This document shows, piece after piece, positions 38,672 through 48,781 of a stretch of DNA of 64,000 bases (positions are counted from its first letter, which is position 1; each line of letters begins with the position of its first letter). Location of the stretch: contig CP091734.1 of NCBI GenBank assembly GCA_022009995.1, positions 1,054,001 through 1,118,000 on the forward strand, written 5' to 3'. The notes beneath the pieces were generated by a model, which saw nothing but the letters and a program-made list of their open reading frames with translations, had not been told where the DNA came from and made no database searches. The position numbers and the translations under genes were made by a program. The DNA is from Clostridiales bacterium. Its GTDB lineage: Bacteria; Bacillota; Clostridia; Christensenellales; CAG-917.

Positions 38672-39009
38672 AAACAATTTGCATAATGTGTCCGATGGGC
38701 TGCCCGTTGGATATCAATAAGGTCGGCGACAAAATCGTCGTTACGGGAAACACCTGCAAACGCGGCGAAATCTATGGCACGCAGGAATTCACCGCGCCGA
38801 AACGCGTCGTTACAAGCCTTGTCAGGCTGACTTCGGGCGGCGTTGTTTCCGTCAAAACCGACGGGCTTGTGCTGAAAACGCTTATCCCCGAAGTGCTTTC
38901 GGAAATCGGAAAGCTCAGGTTGTCCGCACCGCTGAAAATCGGCGACGTCGCAAAAGAAAACGTCGCGGGCAGCGGCGTGAACCTTGTCGTTACCGAAGAT
39001 ATTAAATAA
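38668..39009 (+). CDS. DUF1667 iron-sulfur-type small protein
   Basis: 113 residues. N-terminal cysteines in CIMCPMGCPLD and GNTCKRG could bind a cluster or zinc. The remainder matches the DUF1667 pattern (PKRVVTSLVRLTSGG, LIPEVLSEIGKLRLSAPLKI). It usually follows the two flavoproteins upstream and probably forms part of one redox complex. ATGA overlap with the upstream gene. Confidence 0.85.
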   Translation: MKTICIMCPMGCPLDINKVGDKIVVTGNTCKRGEIYGTQEFTAPKRVVTSLVRLTSGGVVSVKTDGLVLKTLIPEVLSEIGKLRLSAPLKIGDVAKENVAGSGVNLVVTEDIK

Positions 39010-39015
39010 AAGAAA

Positions 39016-40509
39016 ATGAAACGTCTTGTCAACAAAAGACCGATATGTTTTGCCGCGCTTTTTATGGGAATCGGGATTTTTTTGACGGGAATGTATGAAG
39101 ACGCCGTGTGGGCAAGGGTTTTATTCCTTGCGGCGGCGTTGATTTTTGCGGGCTTCGTCTTGATTTTCAAAAAGGCGAGGCTTTTGTATATCCCGATATT
39201 TTTCGTGCTGGGCGTATTACTGCTTTCGGGCGTCATCGACGTTTATAAAAGCACGGCGGTAACTTCCGAAAAGGCGGAAATCACGGGGACGATATCGACG
39301 GAGATTGCGTCCAAAAACGAGCATTCGTATTATTTCAAAATCGACAACGTAACGATCGACGGGGAAGAAACGGGAAAACAGGCGTTTGTCGTTTCTGGCT
39401 TTTTGCCAAACGCGCGTGCGGGCGATAAGGTAAAAATCGTCGGCGACGTCAGCACTTATGATATGGGTTTCCGCGATTTTACGAGTTACGGCGCGCGAGG
39501 CACGAAATTTTACGTTAAGTCAATGAAAATCGAAAACGTCGGGCAGGGCGTTTTGTCATTCGACAAGCGCGTGCTGATAAAATACAAGCGACTTTTGTAC
39601 GACAACTGCGACGATATGACGTCGGACACCGCGCTTGCGCTTTTGTTCGGCGACAGGTTTGCGATTGACAGTCAGTATTCGCACAACGTCAAAGACGCCG
39701 GCATTTACATATTTTCGCCGTGTCCGGTCTGCACGTCGGTATGCTTGCCGCGGTGACGGCGTTCCTTGCGCGAAAGTTAAAAAAGAAAAAGGCGTTGTAC
39801 ATCCTTATCGTGGAAATACCGCTCATCCTATACGGGTGGATTTGCGGGTTCGGCGCAAGCGTTTTGCGCGCAATCGTAATGTCGACGGTATTCATCGTGT
39901 CGGGGCTTACGGGGCGTCAGCGCGACAGCCTGAACTCGTTGTCGCTTGCCGCAATTATTGTCCTTATACTGAACCCGACCGATATGTTCACAAAAGGTTT
40001 CCATTTAAGTTTTGCCGCGCTTTTGGGGCTTATCGTCATTGTGCCGCGGCTCACGCGAAAGGAACTTTCCGGCGCAAAGAAGAAGGTCAGGGATATATGC
40101 GCGACAAGCGTCGGCGTAAACGTTATGCTGTTGCCGTTTATGGTCGGATTTTTCGGCGAGGTGCAAACGCTGTTTGTTATTTCCAACCTTATCATATTGC
40201 CGATTCTGCCGTTTATCTATACAATTTCGCTGGTAATAAGCCTGTTTGTGATGATATTGCCGTCGTGCGCCGTGATTCTCAACGCGCTTTCGGTGGTGCT
40301 GTTCCCGATAAGATTCGTGGCGCAGGCAATCGGTTCGCTTCCGATATCGAGCTTCCCCGTTCAGGCAGTCGATATGTTCGGTCTTGCATATCTTCTGACG
40401 ATATTCATTATGTCCCGATACGTGTTTGCCGCGCATAAAAAAGATGGCGTTGTCGCTTGTCGTATGCGCCGTGTGCGTTGCGATGATACCCGTAATCCCT
40501 TTACTTTGA
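39016..40509 (+). CDS. comEC: ComEC/Rec2-type membrane protein without metallo-beta-lactamase domain (two frameshifts)
   Basis: About 498 residues. N-terminal membrane segments, then an OB-like DUF4131 domain (AEITGTISTEIASKNEHSYY). The competence core carries SGLHVGMLAAVTAFLAR and the run FHLSFAALLGLIVIVPRL. This is the channel for DNA uptake in competent bacteria. The usual C-terminal nuclease-like domain is missing. Breaks near 39709 (one C missing) and near 40437 (one A missing), after which the last helix ALSLVVCAVCVAMIPVIPLL ends at 40509. It lies 25 bases before holA, whose promoter overlaps its end. Confidence 0.82.
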
Positions 40510-40528
40510 TTAAAAATAATGGTATATT
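40500..40528 (+). promoter_or_regulatory. Promoter of holA (leaderless start)
   Basis: TTTACT (40500-40505), 17 bases, TATATT (40523-40528), six bases to the ATG at 40535. There is no Shine-Dalgarno. Confidence 0.6.
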
Positions 40529-40534
40529 GAATTT

Positions 40535-41530
40535 ATGATTAACGTTTCGGATCTTAAAAAAAGATTGTCCGTCGAGATTTTGCCCGTGTACTTTCTGAAA
40601 GGGCAGGACGCTTACGTCAAAGAACTTGCGATCGGTGTTTTGAAAGGGCTTCTCGACAAGGATTTTTCGGATATGAACCTCACCGTCTTTGAGGATTCGT
40701 CGGATATGGAGGCAGTCGTGCAAACGCTCAATACCGTGCCCGTTTTCGACGAAAGACGGCTTGTCGTCGTGAAGTCGTCGGAAGGGCTTGACGACGCAGG
40801 ACGTGCCAAACTTGAAGCGTATCTCAACAATCCGTCGGGGTTTTCCGTGCTTGCGTTTTCGGACGACGCGATCGCGCGCGACGATTTTTCCAAGAAAGCG
40901 AGCCCCGTTTTTAAGTTGTACGGAAAAGGCGAGGTCGTCGACGTCAGCGGCGCGGACGAAATGCAATATCCCCGCATTGTCGAAAACGAAGTCGGCAAAA
41001 GAAACTGCACGATCGAAAACGCGGCGATAAGCCTGCTTTCGACGTACACCGCCCGCGATATGACAAGAACGATGAACGAAGTCAATAAACTTTGCGCCTT
41101 TAAAGACGGCGGAAAAATCACGAAAGACGATGTGGAAAACCTTGTCGCTGCCGATACCGAATACAAGACGTACACGCTTGCCGACGCATTGTCGCGCGGC
41201 GATAACGACAGGGCTTTGGACGTTCTGAAAACGCTTTTGTCCGACGGCGAAAGCCCGTCGTCGATACTTGCGTCGATGACGGCGCAGTACAGGAGAATGT
41301 TTGAGGCAAGAATAAGCAGTCTTTCGCAGGACGACCTTGCAAAGGCTCTTTCGGTGCGCCCCGGCGCGATAAGCATCGCAAAAAACGTCGCCGCAAGGTA
41401 CACGCCGATGGAACTTAAAAAGTACGTCGATACCTTGCACAACCTTGAATACGCCTTTAAGTCGGGCGAAAAGGAAGAAGCGCAGGTGTTGTACGAGGCA
41501 TTTGCCGTTCTTCTCAAAAAGCGCACTTAA
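40535..41530 (+). CDS. holA: DNA polymerase III delta subunit
   Basis: 331 residues, normal length and intact. Clamp-loader subunit that opens the sliding clamp. HolA pattern: PVYFLKGQDAYVKELAIGVL at the N-terminus, TVPVFDERRLVVVKSSEG near residue 70, and the C-terminal collar region DGESPSSILASMTAQYRRMF. It is often found after comEC, as here. A terminator follows. Confidence 0.9.
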   Translation: MINVSDLKKRLSVEILPVYFLKGQDAYVKELAIGVLKGLLDKDFSDMNLTVFEDSSDMEAVVQTLNTVPVFDERRLVVVKSSEGLDDAGRAKLEAYLNNPSGFSVLAFSDDAIARDDFSKKASPVFKLYGKGEVVDVSGADEMQYPRIVENEVGKRNCTIENAAISLLSTYTARDMTRTMNEVNKLCAFKDGGKITKDDVENLVAADTEYKTYTLADALSRGDNDRALDVLKTLLSDGESPSSILASMTAQYRRMFEARISSLSQDDLAKALSVRPGAISIAKNVAARYTPMELKKYVDTLHNLEYAFKSGEKEEAQVLYEAFAVLLKKRT

Positions 41531-41571
41531 CGCACAAGATTTCAATGCTTAAACAACTGTATTTGTCAGGA

Positions 41572-41600
41572 TACCGCCAAATCGGCGGTATTTTTTTGCA
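41572..41600 (+). terminator. Terminator of holA
   Basis: ATACCGCC-AAAT-CGGCGGTAT hairpin and seven T's. Confidence 0.85.
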
Positions 41601-41654
41601 GTGAAACACTGCGCCTGAGTTATAAATTTTGCAAAACAAAATATAGACAATTTG

Positions 41655-41683
41655 TTGTATATTTATAAATTATATGATATACT
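41655..41683 (+). promoter_or_regulatory. Promoter of cdaA
   Basis: TTGTAT (41655-41660), 17 bases, TATACT (41678-41683). GAGGG precedes the ATG at 41730. Confidence 0.7.
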
Positions 41684-41729
41684 ATCCTATATTTATTGAA
41701 ATCGAATACATTTTCATAGAGGGAATCTC

Positions 41730-42596
41730 ATGGATAAGATTTACGCTTATTTCAAAAACATAAGTTTACTTGCAATCGTTGACATCGCGACGTGCCTCTT
41801 TTTGCTGGTGCTTGCGTTTATGTTCTTTTACCATAAGCGCAGTTTACGCGTGTTTTTGACGCTCATAGGCGCGATTGTTGCAAAAGTAATCATCGACGCG
41901 CTGGGCGTATTCCTCGGTAACAACGCGTTTGCGCTTTGCAGCGAAGTGCTCAGGTATTTCTTATTGTTCCTGCTTGTTGCGGTTGTCGTCGTGTACCAGT
42001 CGGATCTCAGAAGTATTTTCCAGCGCATCGCAACGCCGCACGGCATCGACTTGTTCCAGGAAGGTTTCGGCTCCGACGACGATCTGCACGCCGCCACGGA
42101 CGAACTTTTGTCGGCACTTCAAACGATGGCGAAACAAAACACGGGCGCAATCATTATCATCACCCCGACCACTATGGACAGCAATATTCTGGAAACGGGT
42201 ACGGAACTTAACGCTAAAATTTCCGCGCCCCTTCTCGTCAGCATATTCAACACGAAAGCGCCCTTGCACGACGGCGCGGTTATCGTGAAAGGTAACAAGA
42301 TTCTGTCGGCGGGTTGTTTCCTGCCTCTTACGCAGGAAGCGGGTGTCGCAAAAGAACTCGGCACGCGTCATCGTGCCGCGCTCGGCATCACGGAAGAAAG
42401 TAACGTTATGGCAATCGTCGTGTCGGAAGAAACGGGTATCATTTCCGTTGCGAAGGGCGGACAGCTGCAACGTTACATGACCATCGACAAACTGAAAGAA
42501 AAGATCGAGACGATTTACGCAATATCTCCGCTTGCAATCGAGGCCAAAGCCGACGTTGCGGATAAAAAGAAAAGGAAAAGGTTTTTTAACAAGTGA
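41730..42596 (+). CDS. cdaA: Diadenylate cyclase CdaA
   Basis: 288 residues. Three N-terminal membrane segments (about 15-80) anchor the DisA_N catalytic domain, which makes c-di-AMP from two ATP. Catalytic motifs LHDGAVIV (DGA) and GTRHRAALGITE (RHR) are present. A lysine-rich tail (KKKRKRFFNK) ends it. The usual regulator gene cdaR (YbbR) is not next to it; instead a DUF1015 gene overlaps its stop by four bases. Confidence 0.93.
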   Translation: MDKIYAYFKNISLLAIVDIATCLFLLVLAFMFFYHKRSLRVFLTLIGAIVAKVIIDALGVFLGNNAFALCSEVLRYFLLFLLVAVVVVYQSDLRSIFQRIATPHGIDLFQEGFGSDDDLHAATDELLSALQTMAKQNTGAIIIITPTTMDSNILETGTELNAKISAPLLVSIFNTKAPLHDGAVIVKGNKILSAGCFLPLTQEAGVAKELGTRHRAALGITEESNVMAIVVSEETGIISVAKGGQLQRYMTIDKLKEKIETIYAISPLAIEAKADVADKKKRKRFFNK

Positions 42597-43819
42597 AAAC
42601 GGTAAAAGTCGAAAATATATTGTTGCCGAAAGACGGCGTCGATTTTGAAAAATGGGCGGTCGTCGCCTGCGATCAATTCACGTCGCAGCCCGAATACTGG
42701 GAGAAACTCGCCGCATACGTCGGGGCGGCTCCCAGCACGCTCAATTTGATTTTCCCCGAAGTTTATCTTTCGGACAACCGCGAAAACCGCATTAAGAAAA
42801 TAAACGAAAATATGTATAAGTACCTGGACGAAAACGTCTTTAAGGAAATCAAAGACAGTTTCGTGCTGGTGGAAAGGGATACTCCGTACGAAAAGGGCAG
42901 GCTCGGTCTTATGATGGCGGTCGACCTTGAAGAATACGACTACACCCCGTTTGCGCCCGTGGCAATCCGCGCGACGGAAGGCACCGTTCTGGAACGTATT
43001 CCGCCCCGCGTCGAGATTCGTCGGCACGCCCCGCTGGAACTCCCGCATATTATGTTATTGATCGACGACAGGGAACACACGGTGATCGAGCCGCTTTACG
43101 AAAACCGTGAAAAGCTGGAACTTTTGTACGACACAAACCTTAATATGAACGGCGGACACGTCAGGGGTTGGCGCGTTCCCGATACCGCCGCCGTGCTTGA
43201 AACTTTACGCGCTCACGTCGGACGAAGTACAAATCAAAAACTACGGCAAGGTTACCAACTTCCTGTTTGCCGTCGGTGACGGAAACCACTCGCTCGCAAC
43301 CGCCAAAGCGCACTGGAATGAGGTGAAAGTCGGGCTTTCGGACAAGGACAAAGAAACGCACCCCGCGCGTTACGCGCTTGTCGAGGTTGAAAACCTTATG
43401 AGCCCCGCGCTCAAATTCGAGCCTATTCACCGCGTTGTGTTCGGCGCGGACGAAAGTTTTGTGAAAGAACTGTCGGCAAAGACCGCGGGCGGACGTAAAA
43501 TCAAGGCGTTCACGAAAGACAAATCGTTCACGCTTTCCGCACCCGACGACAGTATCGACGCAATCAAGGAAATTCAGGACTTCATCGACGAATACGTGAA
43601 ATCGCACGAGGGCGTCGAAGTCGACTACATACACGGCGAAAACTATCTCGAAGACGTCGTGAAAGAACGCGGCGGCGTCGGCATAATCATGCCCGCCCCC
43701 GAAAAACAAATCTCTTCGACTTCATCATAAGACGCGGCATTATGCCAAGGAAGTCTTTCTCGATGGGCGAGGCGGAAGAAAAACGGTATTATTTCGAGGC
43801 AAAGAAAATCAAAAGGTAG
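42593..43819 (+). CDS. DUF1015 family protein (two frameshifts)
   Basis: About 410 residues. It starts with GTG in a GTGA overlap with cdaA. Family hallmarks: VVACDQFTSQPEYW near residue 20, NLIFPEVYLSDNRENRI, LFAVGDGNHSLATAKAHWNE near 220, and the C-terminal MPRKSFSMGEAEEKRYYF. Breaks near 43202 (two A's missing) and near 43705. The gene's biochemical role is not firmly known; related proteins occur near serine or amino-acid metabolism. lysC follows after six bases. Confidence 0.85.
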
Positions 43820-43825
43820 GTATTT

Positions 43826-45148
43826 ATGAAGGATATAAAAGTTTGCAAGTTCGGGGGAACGTCAATGGCAACGAGGGAAAGCATAAACCGCGTCATCGAC
43901 ATAGTTTCCGCCGATGACAGACGCAAATTTGTCATTGTATCCGCGCCCGGCAAAAGGAATAAAAGCGATATAAAGGTCACCGACCAGCTTTATAGAATCG
44001 TCGAAGAACAAAAAACTACCGGCAATTTCAAAGAATCTTTCGACGCGCTCAAAGAGCGTTTCGTGTCCCTTACCAAGGAACTCGGCGTCGATTTTGACAT
44101 TATTTCGGAACTTGACAATCTGGAAAAGGCAATCGCAAACGGCGCGACGGCAAGTTACGCTGCCTCCCGCGGAGAGTACCTTTCGGCAAAACTTCTTTCG
44201 GCAAAAACGGGATGGACGTTTATCGACGCAAAAGATATCGTGCGCTTCAACGACTGCGGAGTGTTCGATCCCGAATACACCAACGACACGGCGAAAGCGC
44301 TTTTGCAGAACGTCAAAGGCAGGGTGGTTATCCCCGGATTCTACGGCGCAAGCGACGGCGGCGATATTTTCACGTTTTCAAGGGGCGGCTCGGACATCAC
44401 GGGCGCAATCGTCGCGCGCGCGACCGACGCAATCGTATACGAAAACTGGACGGACGTCGACGGCTTTCTCACCGCCGATCCGAACATTGTCGAAAATCCC
44501 AAACAAATCAACGTGCTTACGTATGCAGAACTGCGCGAACTTTCCTATATGGGCGCGAACGTTTTGCATCCGGAATCGACTTTCCCGCTTCGTTTTACGA
44601 AAGCGCCGATTAACATTCGCAATACTTTCCACCCCGACCACGACGGCACGATGATCGTGTCGGCATACGACTCTACGCATGAAAGGCGCATCGTTACGGG
44701 CATTGCCGGACACAAAGGCTTCACGTCGATCAACATCACAAAGTCGATGATGAACAGCGAACTGGGTTTTGGCAGGCGCGTATTGTCGGTGCTCGAATAC
44801 GCGGGCGTTCGTTTTGAACATATCCCGTCGGGAATCGACACGCTGTCCGTATTCGTTGCGGACAATGAGATTGTCGGAAAAATGGAAAAAATTATTTCAA
44901 GAATCCGCGAGGCTGTTAACCCCGATACGATTGAAATCCACAGCGGAATGTCGCTGATTGCAACCGTCGGTCAGGGAATGAGCGACCGCACCGGTACCGC
45001 CGCAAGGCTGTTCACCGCGCTTGCAAAGTCGGGCGTGAATATCCGTATGATCGATCAGGGCAGCAGCGAAATCAACATAATCGTCGGTGTGGAGTCGTCG
45101 GACTACGAAAGGGCGATTAACGCGATTTACGAGGAGTTTTTTAACTGA
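43826..45148 (+). CDS. lysC: Aspartate kinase
   Basis: 440 residues, intact. It phosphorylates aspartate as the entry step to lysine, threonine and methionine. N-terminal VCKFGGTSMA, substrate region SRGEYLSAKLLSA, FSRGGSDITGAIVA, YENWTDVDGFLTADP, and two C-terminal ACT domains (LIATVGQGMSDRTGTAARLF, INIIVGVESSDYERAI). No lysine riboswitch precedes it; it is read from the cdaA-DUF1015 unit with an AGGTAGG site. Confidence 0.93.
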   Translation: MKDIKVCKFGGTSMATRESINRVIDIVSADDRRKFVIVSAPGKRNKSDIKVTDQLYRIVEEQKTTGNFKESFDALKERFVSLTKELGVDFDIISELDNLEKAIANGATASYAASRGEYLSAKLLSAKTGWTFIDAKDIVRFNDCGVFDPEYTNDTAKALLQNVKGRVVIPGFYGASDGGDIFTFSRGGSDITGAIVARATDAIVYENWTDVDGFLTADPNIVENPKQINVLTYAELRELSYMGANVLHPESTFPLRFTKAPINIRNTFHPDHDGTMIVSAYDSTHERRIVTGIAGHKGFTSINITKSMMNSELGFGRRVLSVLEYAGVRFEHIPSGIDTLSVFVADNEIVGKMEKIISRIREAVNPDTIEIHSGMSLIATVGQGMSDRTGTAARLFTALAKSGVNIRMIDQGSSEINIIVGVESSDYERAINAIYEEFFN

Positions 45149-45150
45149 AA

Positions 45151-46044
45151 TTACAAAATAAGATTTATCGAATTCGGCGTGATTTTCGCGTCGAATTTTT
45201 TATTATCGAAAAGTTCCCCGTCAATGTCGATAAGGGGTTGATTCGTTTCGATAACGACGTGTTTTCCCGAAAAATGTTTTACGATTTTTCCGTCGATGAA
45301 GCCTTTCCCCGACGGCAGTTTTGAAAGTGCGATAAGGGTTGAAACGGGGTTGCGTTTTTCAACGACGATGACGTCCAAAAGTCCGTCGTCGATTTTTGCG
45401 GGGGAGCAAAAATGCATGCCGCCGGCAAGCACCGCGCCGTTCAGAACGGCGGCGACAATGCCCGTCGTTTTAATTTCATTCCCGTCGATATTTATGCAAA
45501 AATCATACTTTATACCCTTAAAAATGCACAATAAAATCTTTTTAAGGTAACTTGACGAAGTTTTCTTTTTTGACGCGTTGACCATGTTCACAACGTCCAC
45601 GTCGATGCCGCGACATGCAAAACAAATCTCGTAAGTGTCGTCGATTTCGATGGCGTCGACGGGTTTTACAGAGCCCGACAAAATTCGGTTTGTCGCCTCT
45701 TCCAAAGACAGCGGAAGGTTTGCCGAGCGCATAAAATCGTTGCCCGTTCCGGCAGGAATGAGAGCAAGGCGGGTAACGAACGGTTTGCCTTGTTTTTCAA
45801 GCTCGCGTCTTGCAAGGATAATGCCGTTTACAATCTCGTGTATGGTGCCGTCGCCGCCGACGGACACTATTGTTTCCGCACCCGACAAAGTAAGATTATA
45901 CGCAATCTCGGTCGCGTGTTTTTTGCGCGCGGTATAATGCGGCGCAAACTTTACGTTGTTTGCGTCAAGGGTTTCAAATACTTTTTTCGCGTCGGTTTTT
46001 GCGCGGCCGCGCCCCGCATACGGATTTACGATAAGGTCAAGCAT
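45151..46044 (-). CDS. Diacylglycerol kinase-family lipid kinase (YegS/DgkB type)
   Basis: About 297 residues from the ATG at 46044. N-terminal LIVNPYAGRGRAKTDAKKVF, the nucleotide-binding VSVGGDGTIHEIVNGII, and ALIPAGTGNDFMRS, then the beta-rich C-terminal domain (SGKHVVIETNQPLIDIDGEL). It probably phosphorylates diacylglycerol in lipid turnover, acting at the membrane. GGAA lies upstream of the start. It converges with lysC and leaves two bases between. Confidence 0.88.
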   Translation of the reverse strand: MLDLIVNPYAGRGRAKTDAKKVFETLDANNVKFAPHYTARKKHATEIAYNLTLSGAETIVSVGGDGTIHEIVNGIILARRELEKQGKPFVTRLALIPAGTGNDFMRSANLPLSLEEATNRILSGSVKPVDAIEIDDTYEICFACRGIDVDVVNMVNASKKKTSSSYLKKILLCIFKGIKYDFCINIDGNEIKTTGIVAAVLNGAVLAGGMHFCSPAKIDDGLLDVIVVEKRNPVSTLIALSKLPSGKGFIDGKIVKHFSGKHVVIETNQPLIDIDGELFDNKKFDAKITPNSINLIL

Positions 46045-46113
46045 TTTAAGTTCCGTAAAATATAATGATTTAAGTATATCATTGTCCAAAATATTTTGCA
46101 ACATTAAAAAACC

Positions 46114-46142
46114 TTGAAATTTCGGGGCGGCTGTGTTATACT
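46114..46142 (+). promoter_or_regulatory. Promoter of the DUF4364 gene
   Basis: TTGAAA, 17 bases, TATACT, about 33 bases before the ATG at 46176. Confidence 0.7.
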
Positions 46143-46175
46143 GTTTACATAATAGGAAATTATCGGGTTTAGGAT

Positions 46176-46698
46176 ATGGATAATCTTGACAGCACCGTCA
46201 ATAAATTAATTATCTTGTACATTTTCGACGCGATCGAAATGCCTCTTGCCGAGGACAGCATCGTCGATATCTGTTACTATGACCTGAAATGTATGCAGTA
46301 TATCGACTGCAAGGAAGCAATCGCAAATCTTCTGGACGCCGGGCTTATCGTCGACGCGGACGGCGCGGGCAAGGCAACTTACAACATTACCCGCGACGGA
46401 TACGAGTGTCTGAAACATTTACACGCGCATTCCGTCCCACTACCGCGACCAGATTATGACCTATTGCAAGGAAAACCGCTTGAACCTTCGCAAAAAACAG
46501 GAATATTTCAGCGATTACTTCAAAAACGACGACGGCAGCTACACCGTGCTCCTGCGTATCCTGGACAAGAACCTTGTTATTATGGAATTGAAATTCATCG
46601 TCGCAAGCCGTAATAACGCAAAATGGATTGTCAAAAACTGGGGCGACAAAGCGGCGCAGATCTACGGAGTCCTGTACGAATCACTTATGGAAAACTAG
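46176..46698 (+). CDS. DUF4364 family winged-helix-like protein (one frameshift)
   Basis: About 174 residues. N-terminal winged-helix pattern (NKLIILYIFDAIEMPLAEDS, LLDAGLIVDADG, ITRDGYECLKHF), then RIPSHYRDQIMTYCKENR and a beta-rich end (DDGSYTVLLRILDKNLVIME). A frequent conserved Clostridia gene of unknown role, possibly a regulator. The frame shifts near 46423, where two T's of a run of five seem missing. Ten bases before the next gene. Confidence 0.85.
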
Positions 46699-46708
46699 GA
46701 GGACATAT

Positions 46709-46951
46709 ATGCCAATTTACAGAACAAAAGGAACTTGCTCACGAGAAATAATTTTTACGGTCGACAACAACATTCTGACAGACTTGAAATTCATCGGCGG
46801 CTGCTCGGGCAATTTGCAGGGCATCCAAAGACTTTGCATCGGTAAACCCATCGACGAAATAATCGCTACGCTTTCCGGCATCAAGTGCCGCAACGATACG
46901 TCGTGCCCGGATCAGTTGGCGAAGGCTCTTAGCGAATACAAAACCAAGTAA
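46709..46951 (+). CDS. TSCPD-domain protein (TIGR03905 family)
   Basis: 80 residues with the defining DTSCPDQLAKAL near the C-terminus and KFIGGCSGNLQGI and GIKCRNDTSC. The TSCPD domain also ends some ribonucleotide reductases and may bind metal. AGGAGG precedes the start. The stop lies next to repeat copy B. Confidence 0.87.
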   Translation: MPIYRTKGTCSREIIFTVDNNILTDLKFIGGCSGNLQGIQRLCIGKPIDEIIATLSGIKCRNDTSCPDQLAKALSEYKTK

Positions 46952-46953
46952 AG

Positions 46954-47082
46954 TAAAACGGCGATAATTCGCGCCTTTTTGAGTTTTTCCGAGAACCTGA
47001 AAATCCGTGTACGCATTAGTACACTAGGATTTTCAGAACCCCGAAAGAAACGTCAAAAATCCATCAAATTCTCGCCGTTTTA
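46954..47082 (+). repeat. Structured intergenic repeat, family 1, copy B
   Basis: Outer arms TAAAACGGCGATAATT and AATTCTCGCCGTTTTA enclose a perfect inner stem CTGAAAATCC/GGATTTTCAG with GTGTAC/GTACAC at its top. The outer stem sequence differs from copies A and C but pairs equally well, with the T/C mismatch at the same place. Confidence 0.8.
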
Positions 47083-47103
47083 AGAGAAGTTTTTAGATAA
47101 CAA

Positions 47104-47172
47104 ATAAAATCCCGCTTTTCGTAAGCGGGATTTTTTTAAGACAAATGGAAAACGCCGCGGTTGCGGCGTTTT
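47104..47172. terminator. Two hairpins between convergent genes
   Basis: AATCCCGCTT-TTCGT-AAGCGGGATT plus T-run for the plus strand, and AAAACGCCGC-GGTT-GCGGCGTTTT for the peptidase gene on the minus strand. Confidence 0.8.
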
Positions 47173-47191
47173 GTCGTTTTAATAAATTTTG

Positions 47192-48600
47192 TTATTTGTT
47201 CATTATTTCCAGGCATTGCGCGAAGAACTGCGTTGCCTTTTCCATTGCGTCGATGCTGACGCGTTCGTTGATGGCGTGGATACGTTTCTGGTCGTCCAGC
47301 GTCATCAAAAACGGGGTGAAACGATAAATATTGTCGCACACGTCGCCGTAATAGCGGCTGTCGCTGTTTGCGATGAACATATAAGGCGCGGTGACCATTG
47401 TCGGGAAAATCTGTTTGATTGCGACGTTCAGGTCGTGCCACGGTTTGACGTCGATGGGTGAAACCGCCGTTGCTTCCGTACCTTTGCCGTGTCTTTCGAC
47501 CTTGACGTCTTTGCCCAGAAGTTTTTGGGTATAGGCGATGACTTCGTCGCTTGAAACGCCGGTGATGATACGGGTATTGATATTCGCCGTGACCTTGGGC
47601 GGAATGACGTTTTCGGCGTCGCTGCCGTGGAGCATCGTCTGCGCGAAGGTCGTGGAGATGAGTGAATTCGTCAAAGGAATCTTCTTGAAAACGAATTTAA
47701 GAAGCGGGCTTAAAATATCGCGGTTTACAAGGACCATTCTGATGGGAAACTTCATATGCGGCGCAAGCAACTTAAAAGTTTGTTTGGTTGCGGGCGTCCA
47801 TTTGCTGGGCATGGGGTGTTTGTCGAGTTTAATCAACGCTTTGCCAAGGAGTGCCGCCGCGGAAGGTTTTGACGGATTTGACGCGTGTCCGCCCGACTTT
47901 CGACGGTGAGCGTCATATTAAGGTTGCCTTTTTCGCACGTTGCGATAAGACCGAAGAGTTTATCGACGCCGATCATATTGCCGTCGATAATGGTGCCGCC
48001 TTCGTCGATAATGTATTCAAACTTAATGTTTTGTTGTTTGAACCACGCGCAGATATGCGCAGCGCCTTCTTCCGTCCAGGCTTCTTCGTCGTGACCGAAG
48101 CAAAAATAAACGTCGCGTTCGGGCTGCCAACCTTCGGACAAAAGTTTTTCGGTGGCTTCAAGGATTGAAATCATCGTGCCTTTCATATCCTGCGTGCCGC
48201 GTCCCCAGATGAAACCGCCGTCGATAGTGCCGCCGAACGGCTCGTAATCCCAGCCTTCTTTCGGAGCGGGGACGACGTCCTGATGTGCAAGGAATGCGCC
48301 GGGGGCAAGCGTCGGATTTTTACCTTTGAAGCGATAAACCAGACTGTAATTGTTGATGACGGTTTTTTCCGCCGTTTTATGGATCAGAGGATAGGTCTTT
48401 TCAAGCCAGGCGTGATAGTCGTGGAAAGGTTTGTCCTGACCTTCAAACTCGCCGACCATCGAAACCGTGGGGATTTGCACCGCCTCGGACAAGTGTTTTG
48501 CGATAAGGTCTTTGTCGAAATCTCTTGCTTTGAACTCGCCCGCGTCGATTTCTTGCGGTTTGCACAGCAAAGTGCGGATAATCATCGTGGTTAATAACAT
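47192..48600 (-). CDS. M20-family metallopeptidase (one frameshift)
   Basis: About 470 residues. Metal-binding regions: GAFLAHQDVVPAPK (about residue 95), GRGTQDMKGT and CFGHDEEAWTEEGA (catalytic Glu pair, about 150). The dimerisation domain starts at ESSGGHASNPSKPS. It removes residues from peptides or N-acyl amino acids in the cytoplasm; substrate unknown. I start at ATG 48600 because AAGGAG lies eight bases upstream. The frame breaks near 47899 (one base missing). Confidence 0.87.
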
Positions 48601-48781
48601 AACGTAACTCCTTCGATTATTGTTATAAACATTGTAATACATAGTGTATGAATTTGCAACTTTTGTAAAAATAAATATTGCGAAACGCGCGGATTTAGTG
48701 TATCATATAATTATAGAATAAAATGGGGTAGAATGGTTTTTGCCGCATTGAAAACAAGAATTTATTATGGAGGCATATACA

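Noticed and set aside
43600..43826. Lysine riboswitch before lysC
   Set aside because: The gene follows DUF1015 after six bases, leaving no room for a leader.
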